From positions 1,798,001 through 1,862,000 of the forward strand of contig WACJ01000274.1 of the NCBI GenBank assembly GCA_008973525.1: 64,000 nucleotides of DNA. Reading direction: 5' to 3'. The position numbers and the translations under genes are program-made. The stretch's first letter is position 1. Each line of letters starts with the position of its first letter. The notes under the pieces are model-generated. The model searched no databases and was not told the DNA's origin. It was given only the letters and a program-made list of their open reading frames with translations. This DNA comes from Stenopsyche tienmushanensis. Lineage: Eukaryota; Arthropoda; Insecta; Trichoptera; Stenopsychidae. Positions 1-14,900 of this stretch are shown one piece after another.

Positions 1-3000
1 AGGTGACCCAAGTGCTGCCAGCACTAAAAAATATCTGATTATCAAATTTGGATAACTTTGCTCATATTAGTTTTTATTTATAAAATATTAGGAATAATAA
101 AAAGCGAGATATATTAAAAATAATTGTATAAAAATGCTTTGATTATATTTTAAATAGTTAGTGTTGCAATTATATAATTGTAATAAGTAAAATTTATAAT
201 TTTAATATCAATTAAAAAAATTAAAAAATAGGATGTTATATTGTCGACATATAAGAATCTTATAAGAATTGTGTGCCTAGAATTAGATACTTATAAGAAT
301 TAGAAAAAAGAATCATTTCATTTTCGTTTTATTTATCAAACGACGTTTGACCATTATCATCAATTTTGGGCCAAATTAATCAAAAATGAAAATTTAAAAA
401 ATACTTTTAAGACTATATAGAAGTTTAAGAAAGGTTTTATAACGGCACCTCACATCACCACGTTTTTGATGTGTAAAAAACCCTACTTTTACTCATAAAT
501 AAATATTTTTCCCTTACTTAATTGGTGAGCCTCAATCAATCATAATATAATTTGCATAAAAAATTGATTTTCACTAGGGTTGCCACACAATAGATCCAAT
601 ACTAAATATAAAAAGTTATATGGACGTTTGTTAAATTTGAAATGTTATAATTTTATAGTCTCAAAAATACATACAAACACATATATACAAATACACAATC
701 AAATTAATCATCATTTTGGGTGGGCGTGTTTTATTTTTACATCGAACACTATATCCACATCAATTGAAAAATTGCTGTTTTGCCCTTCTGAGCGAAGAGG
801 TAAATCGCCACCTTTACATTTTCTTATAGTTTATGGATCAATTGGACAACTGCACGGGTCCATAGCAATCGGTTTGAAACGAATGCAGTGTTTGAAACAA
901 AATCGGACTGATATACCAATTTCCCACGTGTAATGTACGTGATTTTTATGTAGTTTTTGTTTAGCTTCGTAATAGCTCCAGTATAAATTATGAATTCCGT
1001 AACAATATCACTTTTGTACATCACACAAAACAAAAAACTTAATCCCAAAACGGCTTCTTTTCGACGAAATGTACTCTTTGAAGAGTAAAAGACTTTCATC
1101 GATGCACAATTTTCGGAAAGGATAAAAGTTATATTTGTAATTACATTTAATCATGTCTGTATTTTTTCTATTTTACACAATTTATCGCATGCAGCTTGTG
1201 CTTGCTTGTTATTATTTGAAACCTATTGCATGGCATCGTGTTAGAATAAATAGACGAATGCAATAAAATACCAGTGGACCAATATTCTTCTTGGTGATTT
1301 CTCGAATTTCTTGTCGAAATTGACATTTTTTTCATTCAAAAATATAAAACTAGTTATGATTATTTACATTATACACGCGTTTAAAGATTAATTACTTTTT
1401 ATCTATTAAAAATGAATTATTTATTTTTTTGAATAAATTTGATACTTTTGACAATTTCTGTTTGTGCCAACCCTGGCGAAATATTTCGAATGTATCTTAA
1501 AACAAGAAAGAATATTTACGGTTTTCAATGTTTTTGAGGTTAAATGAAAATATATTAAAATCATCAACCTTTTTTCCTTATTTGAAACGCATTAAATGTA
1601 TCTCTGTTAAACATATCCTATAATGTTTTGTCGCCTTCATATTTTAAATTAAAGTTCTGCCACAGCTGTCGCTAATTATAATTATAACATTAAGTAAATA
1701 ATGATGTACTTCTTTTTTCCTGACAATCTGTGAATATATATATATATATCACGTTTTAAACGAAAAGTGAAAGCTCCAAATGTCGCCTCTTAGCATTATT
1801 AATGAATTAAAAAATCAATTGTTTCGATAAATTTATTACTGTTGAAATAGTTATAAACAAATAAAATACTATTCATGCATTTAAAACATTTCAGTATTAA
1901 TATATCATACAAATTTATAATTTATTCAAATAGTAACGAAACACTTAGTTTCATTGTATGACTTATTGTCCAATTAAAACAAGAATAAACATAAAAGTGA
2001 ATATTTTAAAACTAATCTAAGTTTTGCATTATCAAATATCTAAATATCTTTGCAGTTGGGATATTTTTTTACGGAGATACTGTTGACTTTTATGTATTTA
2101 TAACCCATTTTGGTCAATTCGATTCAAAAAATGCACGAAAAAAATAAAATAAGCAGAGGAAATATTTACAATACTGTTTTATTTTTATAGAAATCAATTT
2201 ATATATAAATGTATGTTAGCTTTACAGCAATTATATCGTACGAAACATATATTCTATTGATAATAAACATTGTTAAATACATGAAGCACTTTGGAGTGGA
2301 TACATATAAATAACGAAAAATAAATTTGAGCACATTCAGTGTTGGCCCCTTTGCGATAACATATCGACTAACGGTAAAAAATAGATGTGCAAAAAAGAAA
2401 TACAAAGCACTTATAAATTATCGATTATAATAAAATTCGTTTCTTACACATAAATACAAACACATGTGTATGAATACACATTTCATCAGTCTACTTTATT
2501 TTTATACTATGAATACAATGATAAGTAATATGAAAATTGACTGACACAGATAAGCCTTCTTAATTATTTTTTGCTTAAAACGCTTTGTGCAATTGAATTA
2601 CCATTTCTTTTCTAAAGACATATCCAAAAATCATGATATTGTTGTAAATTCATATAAAACTTTAGAAAACATTAACATTTTGATTCAATCGATCAGGTCG
2701 AGATATTTATTGAAATTATGCGCAACTCTTTTCCGACGTTGAAACGAGTCTTCTCCGAGAGATTTATATTTCTTTCATAGATAAAGAGCGTTATTATAAA
2801 TGTTAGAACTATAAAAAAAACAACATATGCTTAAGACAACCCTTTGAAGGGAAATATAGGTAATCATCGTCATATATACAAAAGCTTATTTTCAATTCAA
2901 ATTTATTATTTAAGTGTTTGGCTCGAAATGCATTCGAGACCTTTAATAAATTTGAGGAATAATAATCAGCAACAAACGCATTTTAAAATGCAATTATCGT

Positions 3001-3455
3001 CAATTTTGAATCTTTCGAATACGCCCAAAACACAAGTACAAAGCTTTCAAAATTTGAGTCAACGTTAAGAACATTCGTAAATGAATGAAGAAAGATGATT
3101 GAAAATGCACTGATGTTAAGTCCTCGAAAAAAAATTAACACAAACTGACTAGATAAAAATATACAATATGAAATATTCCTCAAAGGATAATTCTAAATAT
3201 ATTATTAATATCTATATATTAATATACTAATAAAAATTGAATATATTCAATTATTGAATATATTTGCTTTACGTTATGATTATCAAGCAGGAAAAAATAT
3301 AAATATACACAAGTATATAAATTAATTTTTAGAGCTAAAATTACAAATAAATTACCATAGGTTGTGCCACTATTATAACTAAGTGTGTGTACGATGATAC
3401 TTTTCATTGTAAAGTCGTTTATTACATCGGCAATCAGTAAACTATATATAATAAA
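1..3455. other. Gene-free AT-rich DNA
   Basis: Only short chance frames are present, with no splice-compatible coding signal and no recognisable transposon ends. A short TA run lies near 1734-1748. Confidence 0.6.
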
Positions 3456-3828
3456 TTAAGGGGGGGAAACCAGTTAAGATGGATTCCAAAAATCGATTTT
3501 TATTTAATAAATTGTTAATAAAAAAAACTATTCAAGAATATGATTTCAAAATTTCATGAAAAAATTCCGATTCTTTTCCGAGTTATGAGGACTATAGTGA
3601 ATACAATCGGAGCCCTTATTCATTACTTAGCTCTATACTATTGTACTACGATAAGAAATAAATGTAAGACGAGGGAGATGTCGATAGTCATTCTTATTCA
3701 TAAATTCTTAGAATAGAAGTCGTTGGTATTGTTTCAACAGAGCGTCGGTTAGCATCAATTTAGCTTTAGTTATGCGTATAAAGAAAGGTTAAAGAAAATC
3801 TGCCTCTTCAACCGGTTTCCCCCCTTAA
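3456..3828. mobile_element. Complete TTAA-flanked MITE with 20-bp terminal inverted repeats
   Basis: TTAA at 3456-3459 and 3825-3828 flank a 365-bp element. Its left end GGGGGGGAAACCAGTTAAG and the reverse complement of its right end (GGGGGGAAACCGGTTGAAG) are near-perfect inverted repeats. There is no coding capacity. The interior is shared with the larger copy starting at 27411 (the stretch around 'TTCTTAGAATAGA' and 'CAGAGCGTC'). Confidence 0.8.
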
Positions 3829-5967
3829 AATATAGTTGAAATGCATATCATAGCTAGGCCGTTAATTTCAAACATGCACCCATTTTTGCTCGCCCACAGT
3901 CAAATGTAAGAAGCCTCTCGATTTGGGTATGAGAAACAAGCGCCGAAGTCTGTCTTGCGATGCTATGAAATCATTACTGTATAAATAAGCTATGTATCCA
4001 TATCCTCCAATTAAAGATCTTATAATTCACTGCATTCTAAATAAAAGAGATTGGAATCGAGTAACAAATAAATAACCGACTATTTAAAATATTGATGCGA
4101 TGGTAACAATTGTAATTTGGATTGCGGTAATTCAGAATAATATCAGATTAATCTAAACCCAGATGTCTAACGTTACAAATAGAAAATAATATATATATAT
4201 ATCTATATATGAAAACAGCGATCAAAACTTGTTAACGTTTATATTAATTCTATCCTATCGTTTATCGGGTAATTTACTTCCTGAAGAGATTTTTATATAA
4301 GGCAAATAAATTTCTAATTTTGTACTGGATTTTTTTGTGAAAACGTATCTTTTAGAACACAGCAACTATTAACTACAGAGGGGAAAATTCGTAATGTACG
4401 CGGATATTTAATATTTTTCGCGCGTACGTACGCGACGACAAAAGTATTTCCCTTGATTTTTGATATTAAAATATGAAAATATCGTGTGAATTCTTCGTAT
4501 ATTTTTTTTTAATAGTTTGATTGCGATTTTGGCATCTTCCGTTATATATTCGTTTCAAAATCTATGTAATATAAATTTTTTGTATTCTTAGAAATCTAGG
4601 TTGACTTAATTTTCCATGAACCTCTACGTAATAAGTTTTCAAAACTTGCTAAATTTACACAGCACAATAATTACAATCTTAAGTCACGATTTACTAAAAA
4701 GACATAAGGCAGAATGCTAATAAGAAATATATAATTTTTGCATGAAACTACTTTTTACAATACAACATAATGCTATTTGGAATGTGAATGTTATTAGTAA
4801 AATTCACGAAATTAATCTAGTTACAAATTTAACCATTAAAAAAATTGAAAATGTAGATATGCTATACAATATTTTAAAACTTGTTATAAAAAATATCTAT
4901 TAACTAAATCAAAAGTTGTATATAATCTCTCATTATTAATCAGTCAATGTTTTTTGGTATACAAGATAAATTATTATTCATATTCATAGCGATGAACATT
5001 ACAAATTCAATTGTACTGGAATGGAGAGAAATAAATACAGTTTAACATTTGGAAGATATTGGAATCATTCGATTGTGGTTTACTATAAGAAATATTTGTT
5101 TTAAATACAAATTTGATAAATCCAAAATAATTATGATCAACAGCGAATGACCGAATAATGTAAAAAGCTGCAATATAAAGTAATATCAATTTTATGATTA
5201 GAAGCCATTAGTCAAGTCATACAAATATGGTATAAAATTTATATCCATTTGCAAGTCAAATCTCAATCATCTGTGGCCTTTACCTTTAGCGTTACGGTTG
5301 TTAGAATAAAAGCAAAAATTATACTGCAAACGATGATAATCATAGACTAATATTATTAATACATAGCCATTTTTTAAGACTTTTTGCAGTTGCTCATGAA
5401 ATAAACAGTTTGAAATGGGCTGTATAAGCGCCGTCAACCAATCAAATTTAATTCATTGTGACTAAATTAGTACCTTTGGTTAGTAAAAGTAAATCTACAA
5501 CGCATACTTATTTTCTTGTAAAAATAAAATCATCAATAACATTTCAAATAATGTTAAATAAATACGGCGAAAACTTGCCGATAAAACAGTAAGTCAAATA
5601 CATACGTACATAAAATATTTGATCAATTAACAATAAATAGCATTCATAAAAAAATGAAATAAATTCAAAAAACAGTTTTAATATTGTGAAAATTCCTGTG
5701 CACTTCAGAAGATATATAATAATTAAATATTTTCGCAGGGTAGAATTTTCAAAATTTTGAAAAAAATAGCATACAACACAATAATACTTCTGTTAAAAAT
5801 AATAATCACATAAAATCTCAAACTTATAACAAGCTTTTCATTGAAAAATACTTCAATATCAAAAGGGGGAAAGTTTTCAGTAACGAGTTTTAATTGTTAA
5901 TGATTTCATAAACTAAAAATGATACATGCACTCTCTTAAATGTCTTAATTCAATCGACACATTATAA
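3829..5967. other. Gene-free DNA downstream of BCR
   Basis: It should contain the BCR 3' UTR next to 5968 and then intergenic AT-rich DNA. I see no second gene; a short TA run occurs near 4188-4203. Confidence 0.5.
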
Positions 5968-8900
5968 TCAGCTGGGATCCTTAGACGAAGTCTTGGTATT
6001 CAATTGTCGGTGTTGTAAAAAGCAATAAAGAATGCCAGCTTGAGCCATGACATCTACGGTACCGGCGGCTAATAGATCTCTCTGCTTGCCGCTTTCCGTT
6101 TTTAAAGACGGTCTCAGAAGCGTCGGACCAAAAACAGTTGCGAGATTGTGCAATGACATCTTATTCTCGCCCTCCTGTTGATTTATTCTAAAAAACATAC
6201 ACAAACGTCATTAATACCGCGTTTAATATTTTTGTTCATATTTTAACACGCTTATATATTAAAATACCTAATTAAATGATTCAGCAAAAAGTCGATGCAT
6301 TTCTTATTTAAATCCGGAAGAAGAGAATAACAGCTTTGCAATTCTCTTGCGCGATTACTTGAGCTAACTATTCCTACGATCGCATCGCCGCCCGATCCTT
6401 GCCCATTGAATGCCTGCGTTAACTTTGGATATAAGGCGTCCGTAAATAATGCTTCGGGTAATTCCCGTAAATATAATTTCAAAATTCCCGTAACCGAATG
6501 AATGTCTACTTCTTTTAACAATTGCTCCGCTTCGTAGAAATCTACAATAAAAAATAATGTGTTCAGAATAAAGCATCACACATGTATAAGATATTATAAA
6601 AATGAATAAGTCTTACTCGTTTCAAAAGATTTTTTTAATTTAGAAAGATCCGAAGCAGAACCTGATACTCTATAAATACCGACCTCCGTCATTCCGCGTC
6701 TCTCAACTTCTCTGACACACGCAGTAATAATAAATGGGATTTCACGCTTTTGTCGCCTATAAAACAGAAATTTATCAAATTAAAAATGGATTACTAAACG
6801 ACAACTAAAACAGTGAGGTAAAAATATATACGTACTTGCAAACTTGTTGTATTTTTGCTCCGAACAATGCACCCGGTTTAGAAATTGGCACTCTTCTAAG
6901 CGTTACTTCCGCCGGTACAAACCGCATCGAAATACTAAGAGAGATATTATTACCAAGGTTTAAAGTCCTTTTACACTGTTGTTCGCCTAACCATTGTCTG
7001 CTGAGCTATAATTCAATATGAATTTTTGGATTACTTTTGGATAAAGATTAATAAAAACCAAATAGTTGTATTATTTCATTATGAGCATTCATAAGTACCT
7101 TTAAAATACATTTGCCCTTTAGGCTGGGTTGCACTTCACGGCCATCATAAAGAAGAACCCTGACATTTTGAGAGCCCTCGAGTTCAATTACATAGGTTTC
7201 ATTCCACTTTGGTTGAGCCGAACAGCATACGAGTTGACTTTTAGCTTTTCGGAAATAGTGTCCATACGAATCGACTTCGACGCACACAAATAAGTCTAAA
7301 AACAATTATTCAATGTGAGATATAAACGTGTCTTTAAAACTTTGATTCAAACGCTTATTAAAACAATCTTGGATACCTGTGGGAGCGTCAAGAGGGTTCA
7401 CTATTTGTCCGATATTCAAATGAAGATCGCCCAATAGAAGACTTTCATCGTGACCGGATCTCATTAAATATGATCCCATATCTGTATTGAGATATGAGCG
7501 ACACGCTGTAACCCAAGCCTGAAGTTCCAACATTGAAGGTGCAGGCCCGGGCGATGGTCCAGATGATGGTCCGGATAAAGGTTTCTTGAAAAAACAGTAA
7601 GAAATCACTTAAGGGCGTTATTATATACATATTTACTCTAAATCTGTTTATAAATCTTTAATTTTGTCGGAAGGCATATTTCATTACAAAGTAATAAGTT
7701 TACACGGAAATGGAATTAATCTCCTTTAAAGTACTGTTTTTGGCAAGAGATGCACTTATCCCAACGTTGAATCCATAACTGGAAGCATTTTTGGAAAGGC
7801 GTTCAGCTGTTCTTTCGTGGCCATTCAATATCAGGAATGGTGTCAATACGTTTTCCTTTTAGCACGGTTTTTATTTTTTGGGAAGAGTCAAAAATCGCAT
7901 GGTGCTAAATCTGGCGAGGAAGGTGGATGTGGACACACAGGAAGATTTTTTTTCAGTCAAAAACTCGCGAATCAGAAGCGACGTATAGCACGACCCATTG
8001 TCGTGATGAAGAAGGAAGCCATTAGCCCATTTTTCTGGTCTCTTTCTTTGTATATTGTTTCACAAACGTTGCACCATGCCTTTGTAAAATTCCGAATTTA
8101 CACTTGTTCTTCTCAGGACGAACTCTGATCGCACTATGCCCTCAGTATCGATAAAAACAATGAGCATGGTCTTGATCAGTGCTCCACATCTGGTGTGTCG
8201 TGATCAAATAAGCCAATATCATAACTAAATCATTTTTTAAAGGTTCTCCAGCATCTGTCGCCTGCTTATGTCGTCAGACATCTAAAACCAAACATTAACA
8301 TTTCTATTCCGGGATTCATCTGTCATCATGCTGAATGAACAGAATCGGGGGAGGAGTGGCCATTTTCGTATAGCAGGAAATTGTTCATTCCGCTGTCTGA
8401 ACTCCTTTTCGCAGTCTCGAGACAATCGCCATCCAAATAATCTTGGATAACATCAAACTCATAGACGTTGCGGTCTTCTGCTACGTTTGGCATCCTCCTT
8501 CTACTGCATAACCCACTTTGTGTATTTGCACCACGCATTCCATGCCCTAGCTTCCTTGAGCATTGAAAGAGTCATATTGTTAGACGGGAGTGTATTTGCT
8601 CCCAGCTCGTCACGTAGAGTATACCATTCAATGCTCCATGCTGGAAAGACGAATGTTATGAGTGCGGCATTGTCATTGCCTGCTCTACAGTGATGGCATT
8701 CCGAGCCTGCCTCTTTTCCTATTTTATTAAAGTAGCTACCGAAGCAGCCATGCCCGGTAAGGACCTGGATCAGGGGGTAACAGAGCTGACCATGTTTCCT
8801 TCTTCTCCACTCTTCCAGGTCTATGATCAGTCCCTATGTCCACCGATCTTTTGTGGGGCTATCCCATCGGGACTGCTACACTGCCATCGTTGTTTCTCTG

Positions 8901-11900
8901 GCGCCTTCTTTGTTTCTCCTTTTTGGACCGCCTGTCTCTTGGATGAGCAGATCAATTAGCGGTATGGTATGGCAGACAGTGCCAGGATAGCATCTTCTGA
9001 CACTGTATGCAGCAGCCACCCTGACCGCATTTCTTCTCTGGACTTCTTTGGCCACGTTGAGCCTGGCCCTTCAACTTGCAGTGCTTTGGCCCATATTGGC
9101 GCACCGTACAACAGAACCAAATGCTTCATTGATGCATCAACTTCATTGTAATCTTCTTTTAAAAGGTTGCGGAGCACTGGTCTTGATGTTCGACTTTGAC
9201 TGACGTGCCTTTTTAGGGCGACGGAAGTTAGGGGTTTTTCATTAGGAACTTTGCGTTTTCATCTCAGGGTCATAGCCATAGAAGACAATCCTTCAATTCC
9301 GTGCAAACTGAAACACGATTTTCATTCTGTTTGTCAGTCAAAAGTCTGGGAGCATATTTTGCATTTATTCGTCTCATTTGCATAAAAAGCTTTGCACAGA
9401 CCCGTAAGAGATGTTTACTTCTTCAGTAAGCTCTCGAATAGTTATTCGTCTTTTTGCACATTTTCATCTGTTTATGAGGTCGATGGACATCCCGACCGTT
9501 GCTCGTCTTCAACCAACTTATTCCCGTTTTTAAATTTCTCGTACCACTTGTAAACAGTCTTCAGAGTTACCGCATTATCGCCATATTTAATACAAACGCG
9601 TTGACCGAAATTCATGATGTGCGTATTTTTGATCAGACCTTGTATTTATATGAAAGACAAACAAAAAATAAGCATACCTGTAGAGCCTGAATTGAATCAA
9701 TCCATTGAGTGCGTTCAAAATCAGAACTCAAAAAGAACGTCATTATCCTCTGAGGAGATTTTGATCCGACGCGGAATACGAGATTTGGGGATGCCAATAC
9801 AAGCTGTGCCTCTAAATCGGCCAATTTTTTCCTATGTTTATCGGCTACCTTTCCACTGACACGCATTTTCTATAATTAAATAAAAAATAATCACCATTGT
9901 TAATAATGAACACGGCAATGCAATAATATTTATTTATGAAAAACAATGATAAAGATATGAAGTTTACCTTATCTTCGATAACTTTCTCTTCGTGCAATAT
10001 TTGATCTCTTACGGTGCAAGCTTGAGATTTAAGCGATACAATATTGGCTGGTGAGTTTTCTTTCGGTTCGGATGCGGTTTCTTCATAAATAAGTACTTCG
10101 ACCAAAGGTATAAACCATTTCAGTTCAAACGTAAATTTTTCTCTACCCGAAGCCTGAAAATAATGTTTTTAAAATATGATTTTAATAGTATTTAAAAATA
10201 AATACGAAATTGTTCTCGGCTTAATAAATTTACCTTATATTTTGCACATGCTATGACGTCATTAAATAAGAATAGATGTCTGAGTTTTCTATGTCCATCG
10301 GCTAATTCGACAATAAATGAATTTTTAACCAATCGTCGTTGAGCTCTATCGGCATTCTTTGAAAAAAATAAATATAAAAAGGTAAAAATTTAATAAATCC
10401 TATATAATAAATAGATTAAATATATACTAACAGGAAGGAGCGATTTTGTTTGAATTATATTAAATTCATCCAAAAAGTTTTGTGTCATTGTTAGAGCGTC
10501 GGTCAACATGCTGTGATCCGGGTGAGTAGTCGGAGTGTTTTTTATGAGATCCTGTAAAAAATACGTTTAAAATGTCAATTAATTTTTTGCCAATTTTATA
10601 TTTATATATTTAAAAGTGTAAATTGTACGTGAAATAATTACATGTAATACAAGTGCATTTTTTTGCACTCTAGCAACGGGTTTATGCAGAAGATCTTCGA
10701 GGCTCATGGGCTGACCGCGGCAAGATATTTGACGCGTAATTCCGCCAAACATTTGAGATCCTGCGCAACACTTGCGAACTGCGTCAGTCGCTCTTCCGTA
10801 ATTATGAAGAAATTCACCGTAAACATTAATATTTTCAGCCTGAAAACAATGACGGTTTTATATTAATTCATGTATTAAAAATGAAAAGAAGAATTGGACG
10901 TTATTAAAAATAAATACCATCTTTTTAAAATGAATGCCGACGGAGAGTGGTTCTTCCAACTGATGAACAGCGTACTTCAATCCTTCTAAGAAATCTTTGT
11001 GTAAATTATGAAGGTCTGATATCTTATAAAATATGGTATTAAATTCATCTTGCGTTATGACAGGCTGAGACGTATGAAAAGTTGCTTTAATCGCATTCAT
11101 ATACTAAAATTAAAATACATTTTTTAGTACATATATGATATAAGTTTATATACGATATATTTATAAGATGCATAACAACTTACCTTCTCCATTATATAAA
11201 GACATTCTACATACACTGTTTCACTCTCAATGATACTTGATATTATACACCGTTGCATTGTGTGCCGTTCTGCCTCCATATCCCCACCGGATCCATCCTG
11301 TGGACAAAATAAAATAAATGCTAAGTATGGAATTTCATCTAGCCTTAGCTATGTTTGGCATTAAATCCTCTTTTCTTACTAACTGAATTTGTTTTAACGC
11401 GTTGATTGAAATGATATACCCTACATTGTTTTAATAATATATAACGTAGATCAACATTAAGCACGGTTAAATAATAGTGTTGACGTATGATAATATATAT
11501 TTACATAATAATTCCATTAAGAATATTATATGATACGGATCAATAATCATTATATTCTATATGAGCTAATTTTAATATTCCATCGACAAATTTATGATAC
11601 ATAGTTTTAGACAAATTTATCGTCTAAATTAAAATATAACTGATTACGAATTGAATAAGTCACAAACCAATGATTCAAATTAATATTGACGCAATCAATA
11701 TTACGGAATGTTTTCAAGAAGATAACAAGTTAGATGTTCGAACGTGATGGGAAATCTGGAATTGTAATAGTCATTAGTTAATGAGGCACAAGGTAAAAAC
11801 GAATTTTGACTATTTGTCATAAATGTGTCATAAATGGATAGTTCCAAATCTATTGTTTTATTGCATCCGAGCTGGATAATTGCAGAATTTAATAAAAACG

Positions 11901-14900
11901 AAATAGCAGAACGAATAGCTTACGTTCGACGGTGGTGAGTGACTAATTTTTGCACAGTGCCCTATGCTCGACACGGCTGGGAAACTTTATGGTTTGGGGG
12001 TGTTTTATTGCAAGAAGGGTTGGCAATTTCGCGAAAATATGTTCGGAGAATTTCCTGTAATAATCGTCTGAAGTATTGATTGCGTTAAACACGACGAGTT
12101 AATGCAAATTTAGCAAAGAAATGCAAACGAACGATAAACGTATTTATTTTGATTGTCTTTGCAACATGAACGAGAGTCACCGGTGCCATTGACGACAGTT
12201 TTCGTCGCACCTTCCTTAAATGTTTCTACTTCTCAATTTATGTCAAAAACTTTTGTAGAATTCGTTGCATAAAACGCTTAATAGAAATTAGAGATTTGTT
12301 TTTTATAATTTCAACGTAATTAACCTGTTAAATGCCAACGTCTTACCGGTGAGTCGCATTTGTACGCGCTCATTACGCTCTGGCAGTTAAAAGGTTAATA
12401 TTGTTGACCCTAATTTCTTTAGTATCACGAATTCCCTATAAAATGACACAACAGAAGGCGTCAGCAAGTTTTCAGCATTTTTGTATGAGTTTATATGAGG
12501 GTCATCCTGAAAGTATGGTTACAAGGGTTTTAATGGTCGGGAGATTTTTTGTTTCGAAGTTGGTACACCTGGCGTGTAGGGGGGACTCTAACAGTCAGTT
12601 TGTTTGGTTCCGCATGTTTGTCGGCCATTTTGTTCAGTCACAGTAAATTCTTCCGATGGAGAGGTCGTCACGCGCTTCAGCAACCTCCATTTATTGACTA
12701 TGCAGAACAATGCGAATATTTCTTTTTTAAACCAGGGGAAACAATTACGGCTGGATCATAATATCCTAAAAGTGCGGATTTTTATAAAAAATTAATCTAA
12801 TTTCCTATTGGCCGAAGACTATTGAAGCTAATGGATATTATTTTGATTGGATTTATTACGTTTTGTAATAGTTTTGGCGTTTCAATGCTCATCTACGTAT
12901 TCCGAACGTTCATGTGGTATGCCCTAACAGGGCCGTAACAAAGGGGTGGCAAAGCAGGCGCTCGCCACGGGCGCAAAACGTAGAATACCGACCCAGTTGA
13001 GAGTTGCACATGGTTATTATTTTACTTGACCATTCTACTTTACATGAATCAATACAGATTGACTCTGTCCGTTTTTATAATATATACTAAGTTGTTTAAT
13101 CTCGCTTTTCTTCGACAACAATATTTTCGACCGATTATAAAATTTAAACAACCCGTTTTGTAACGAGAGTTTGTAATCGTTCTATAGACATGGCGTCCAA
13201 TCGTGGGGCGCTCATTCGTAATGTCAGCAGTCCGAAAAGCGGACCGGATGGACACACAGATCTTGTGTCCTCTATTAGTGATTTTTGCAGTATTTTCAGG
13301 GATAAACGCATATCCGGGGTCTTCTTTGATCTGTACTTTTAAGGTAGTTATAGGTAGTTTGCGCTAAATGAGGTCGCGAACAAGTCTAGGGGACGTCTAT
13401 CCATAAAAATGACATATTAATGAATCTTACTAATTTATGCTGCTATATTGGATAGTATTTTAGTTTTAAGTTACAAAATCTAGCTAGTTTTTCTTTATTC
13501 TTCTTTAGAATCTGGAAACTTAAGATTTTTAAGGCAGACACTATCATAGTACTATTTTTAAAATAACAACCGCCAACGATACGTTAGGTCGGGTACTTTT
13601 GGGACTATCTACGTACGAATGATATATGATTTAAGCTTGAATTCCTTGAAATTTCATCTATTGATAGTAAAAAATGCACTTTTAATATGTACATTGTAAT
13701 GTTATTGTATGGATACATAAACGATAGCATAAAACCGCGTTGCAACAAAAAATAACACAAGGACGCTGGAGCTATTCATTTGTGTATTTAACAAGACCTA
13801 GATCTACAATCCTAGTTTTTAAGAAAATACAGCACGTATATTTTAATGTATAGGACGTTAGCATATCAGTGAAAAGGCACTTATCAGTTCTTAGAGAGAA
13901 TCGTTTTAAAATTTTCTCACAGCAGGAGGTAATAGAATGCCATTAAGAGTATCTCGTCTGAGTGGAACATCTCAAAGTGTCGTTTGCTTGTCAAGCGAGC
14001 ACATTAAGAAATACCAACAAAATGAAAAATGATGCATGCAAAAACGCCGAAGCAAACACACAATGATGGATTGCAGAAAGGGAACTGTGCACCGCAATGT
14101 TTCGAAAACGAGTAAAAACGTATTTCGATTGCAAAACGAGCAGATGTTTTAATCGCGCATGTCATAATCAAGAAGAGCGCTGAAAAAACTCACAGTTTAA
14201 TACATGGCGAATTTCACGTGGGCCGCGACTTCGACGGGGATCCCGAATGATGAAATCATCCCGATGGTCGACGCTCTTTCCAGGCGCATACCAATCCGGG
14301 AACGACATGGGAAATTTATTTAAAACATCGCGATCGACCACACGCCCAGTAAGGGATTTGAACCCGCAACCGATTTATCCGCCTTTAGCTTATATTTAAA
14401 TATCTTTTCAGGCAAATCATTTCATAAAACGATCTGCAATACTATAGAGAGCTCTGCATTTTGATTCTGACATTTCAGATTGCTATTTCCGTCTTTATAG
14501 AGTTCGGTGAATCGCCAAGTCCATAATCCCATGACATATGTTTACGCAAAGCGATATGTCAAGATTTTATTTTATCTCCAAATAAGTTGTCATTGCTATC
14601 TATTGTTCTTATTTATTCAAATTCTTCTAAAATTAAATGCATTCCTTTTGCTTGTAGATATTCCTTTGGAAAAATGAATATTTACGGCAAATTGATTTTT
14701 GTGTTAGGTGACTATTGAATATTTTAATCTTATCTGGAGTTACAACATCTTTCATATACAGAACGACATGACAAAACCCTTATTGCCCACCATGAAAGCT
14801 TGAATGTCCGCTGTTAGTGGGCGGTAGGGATCAGGTTGACTATCACTAATATATTAGGTTGAATCATAAATAGTTGCCGGCGAAAAGAAGCCGTTATAAT

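Noticed and set aside
580..1099. Overlapping open frames on both strands near the left edge
   Set aside because: Low-complexity, no conserved motif, no splice support; chance frames in AT-rich DNA.
14340..14400. Functional tRNA gene
   Set aside because: Only the B box is clear; no cloverleaf can be built, so a SINE is more likely.
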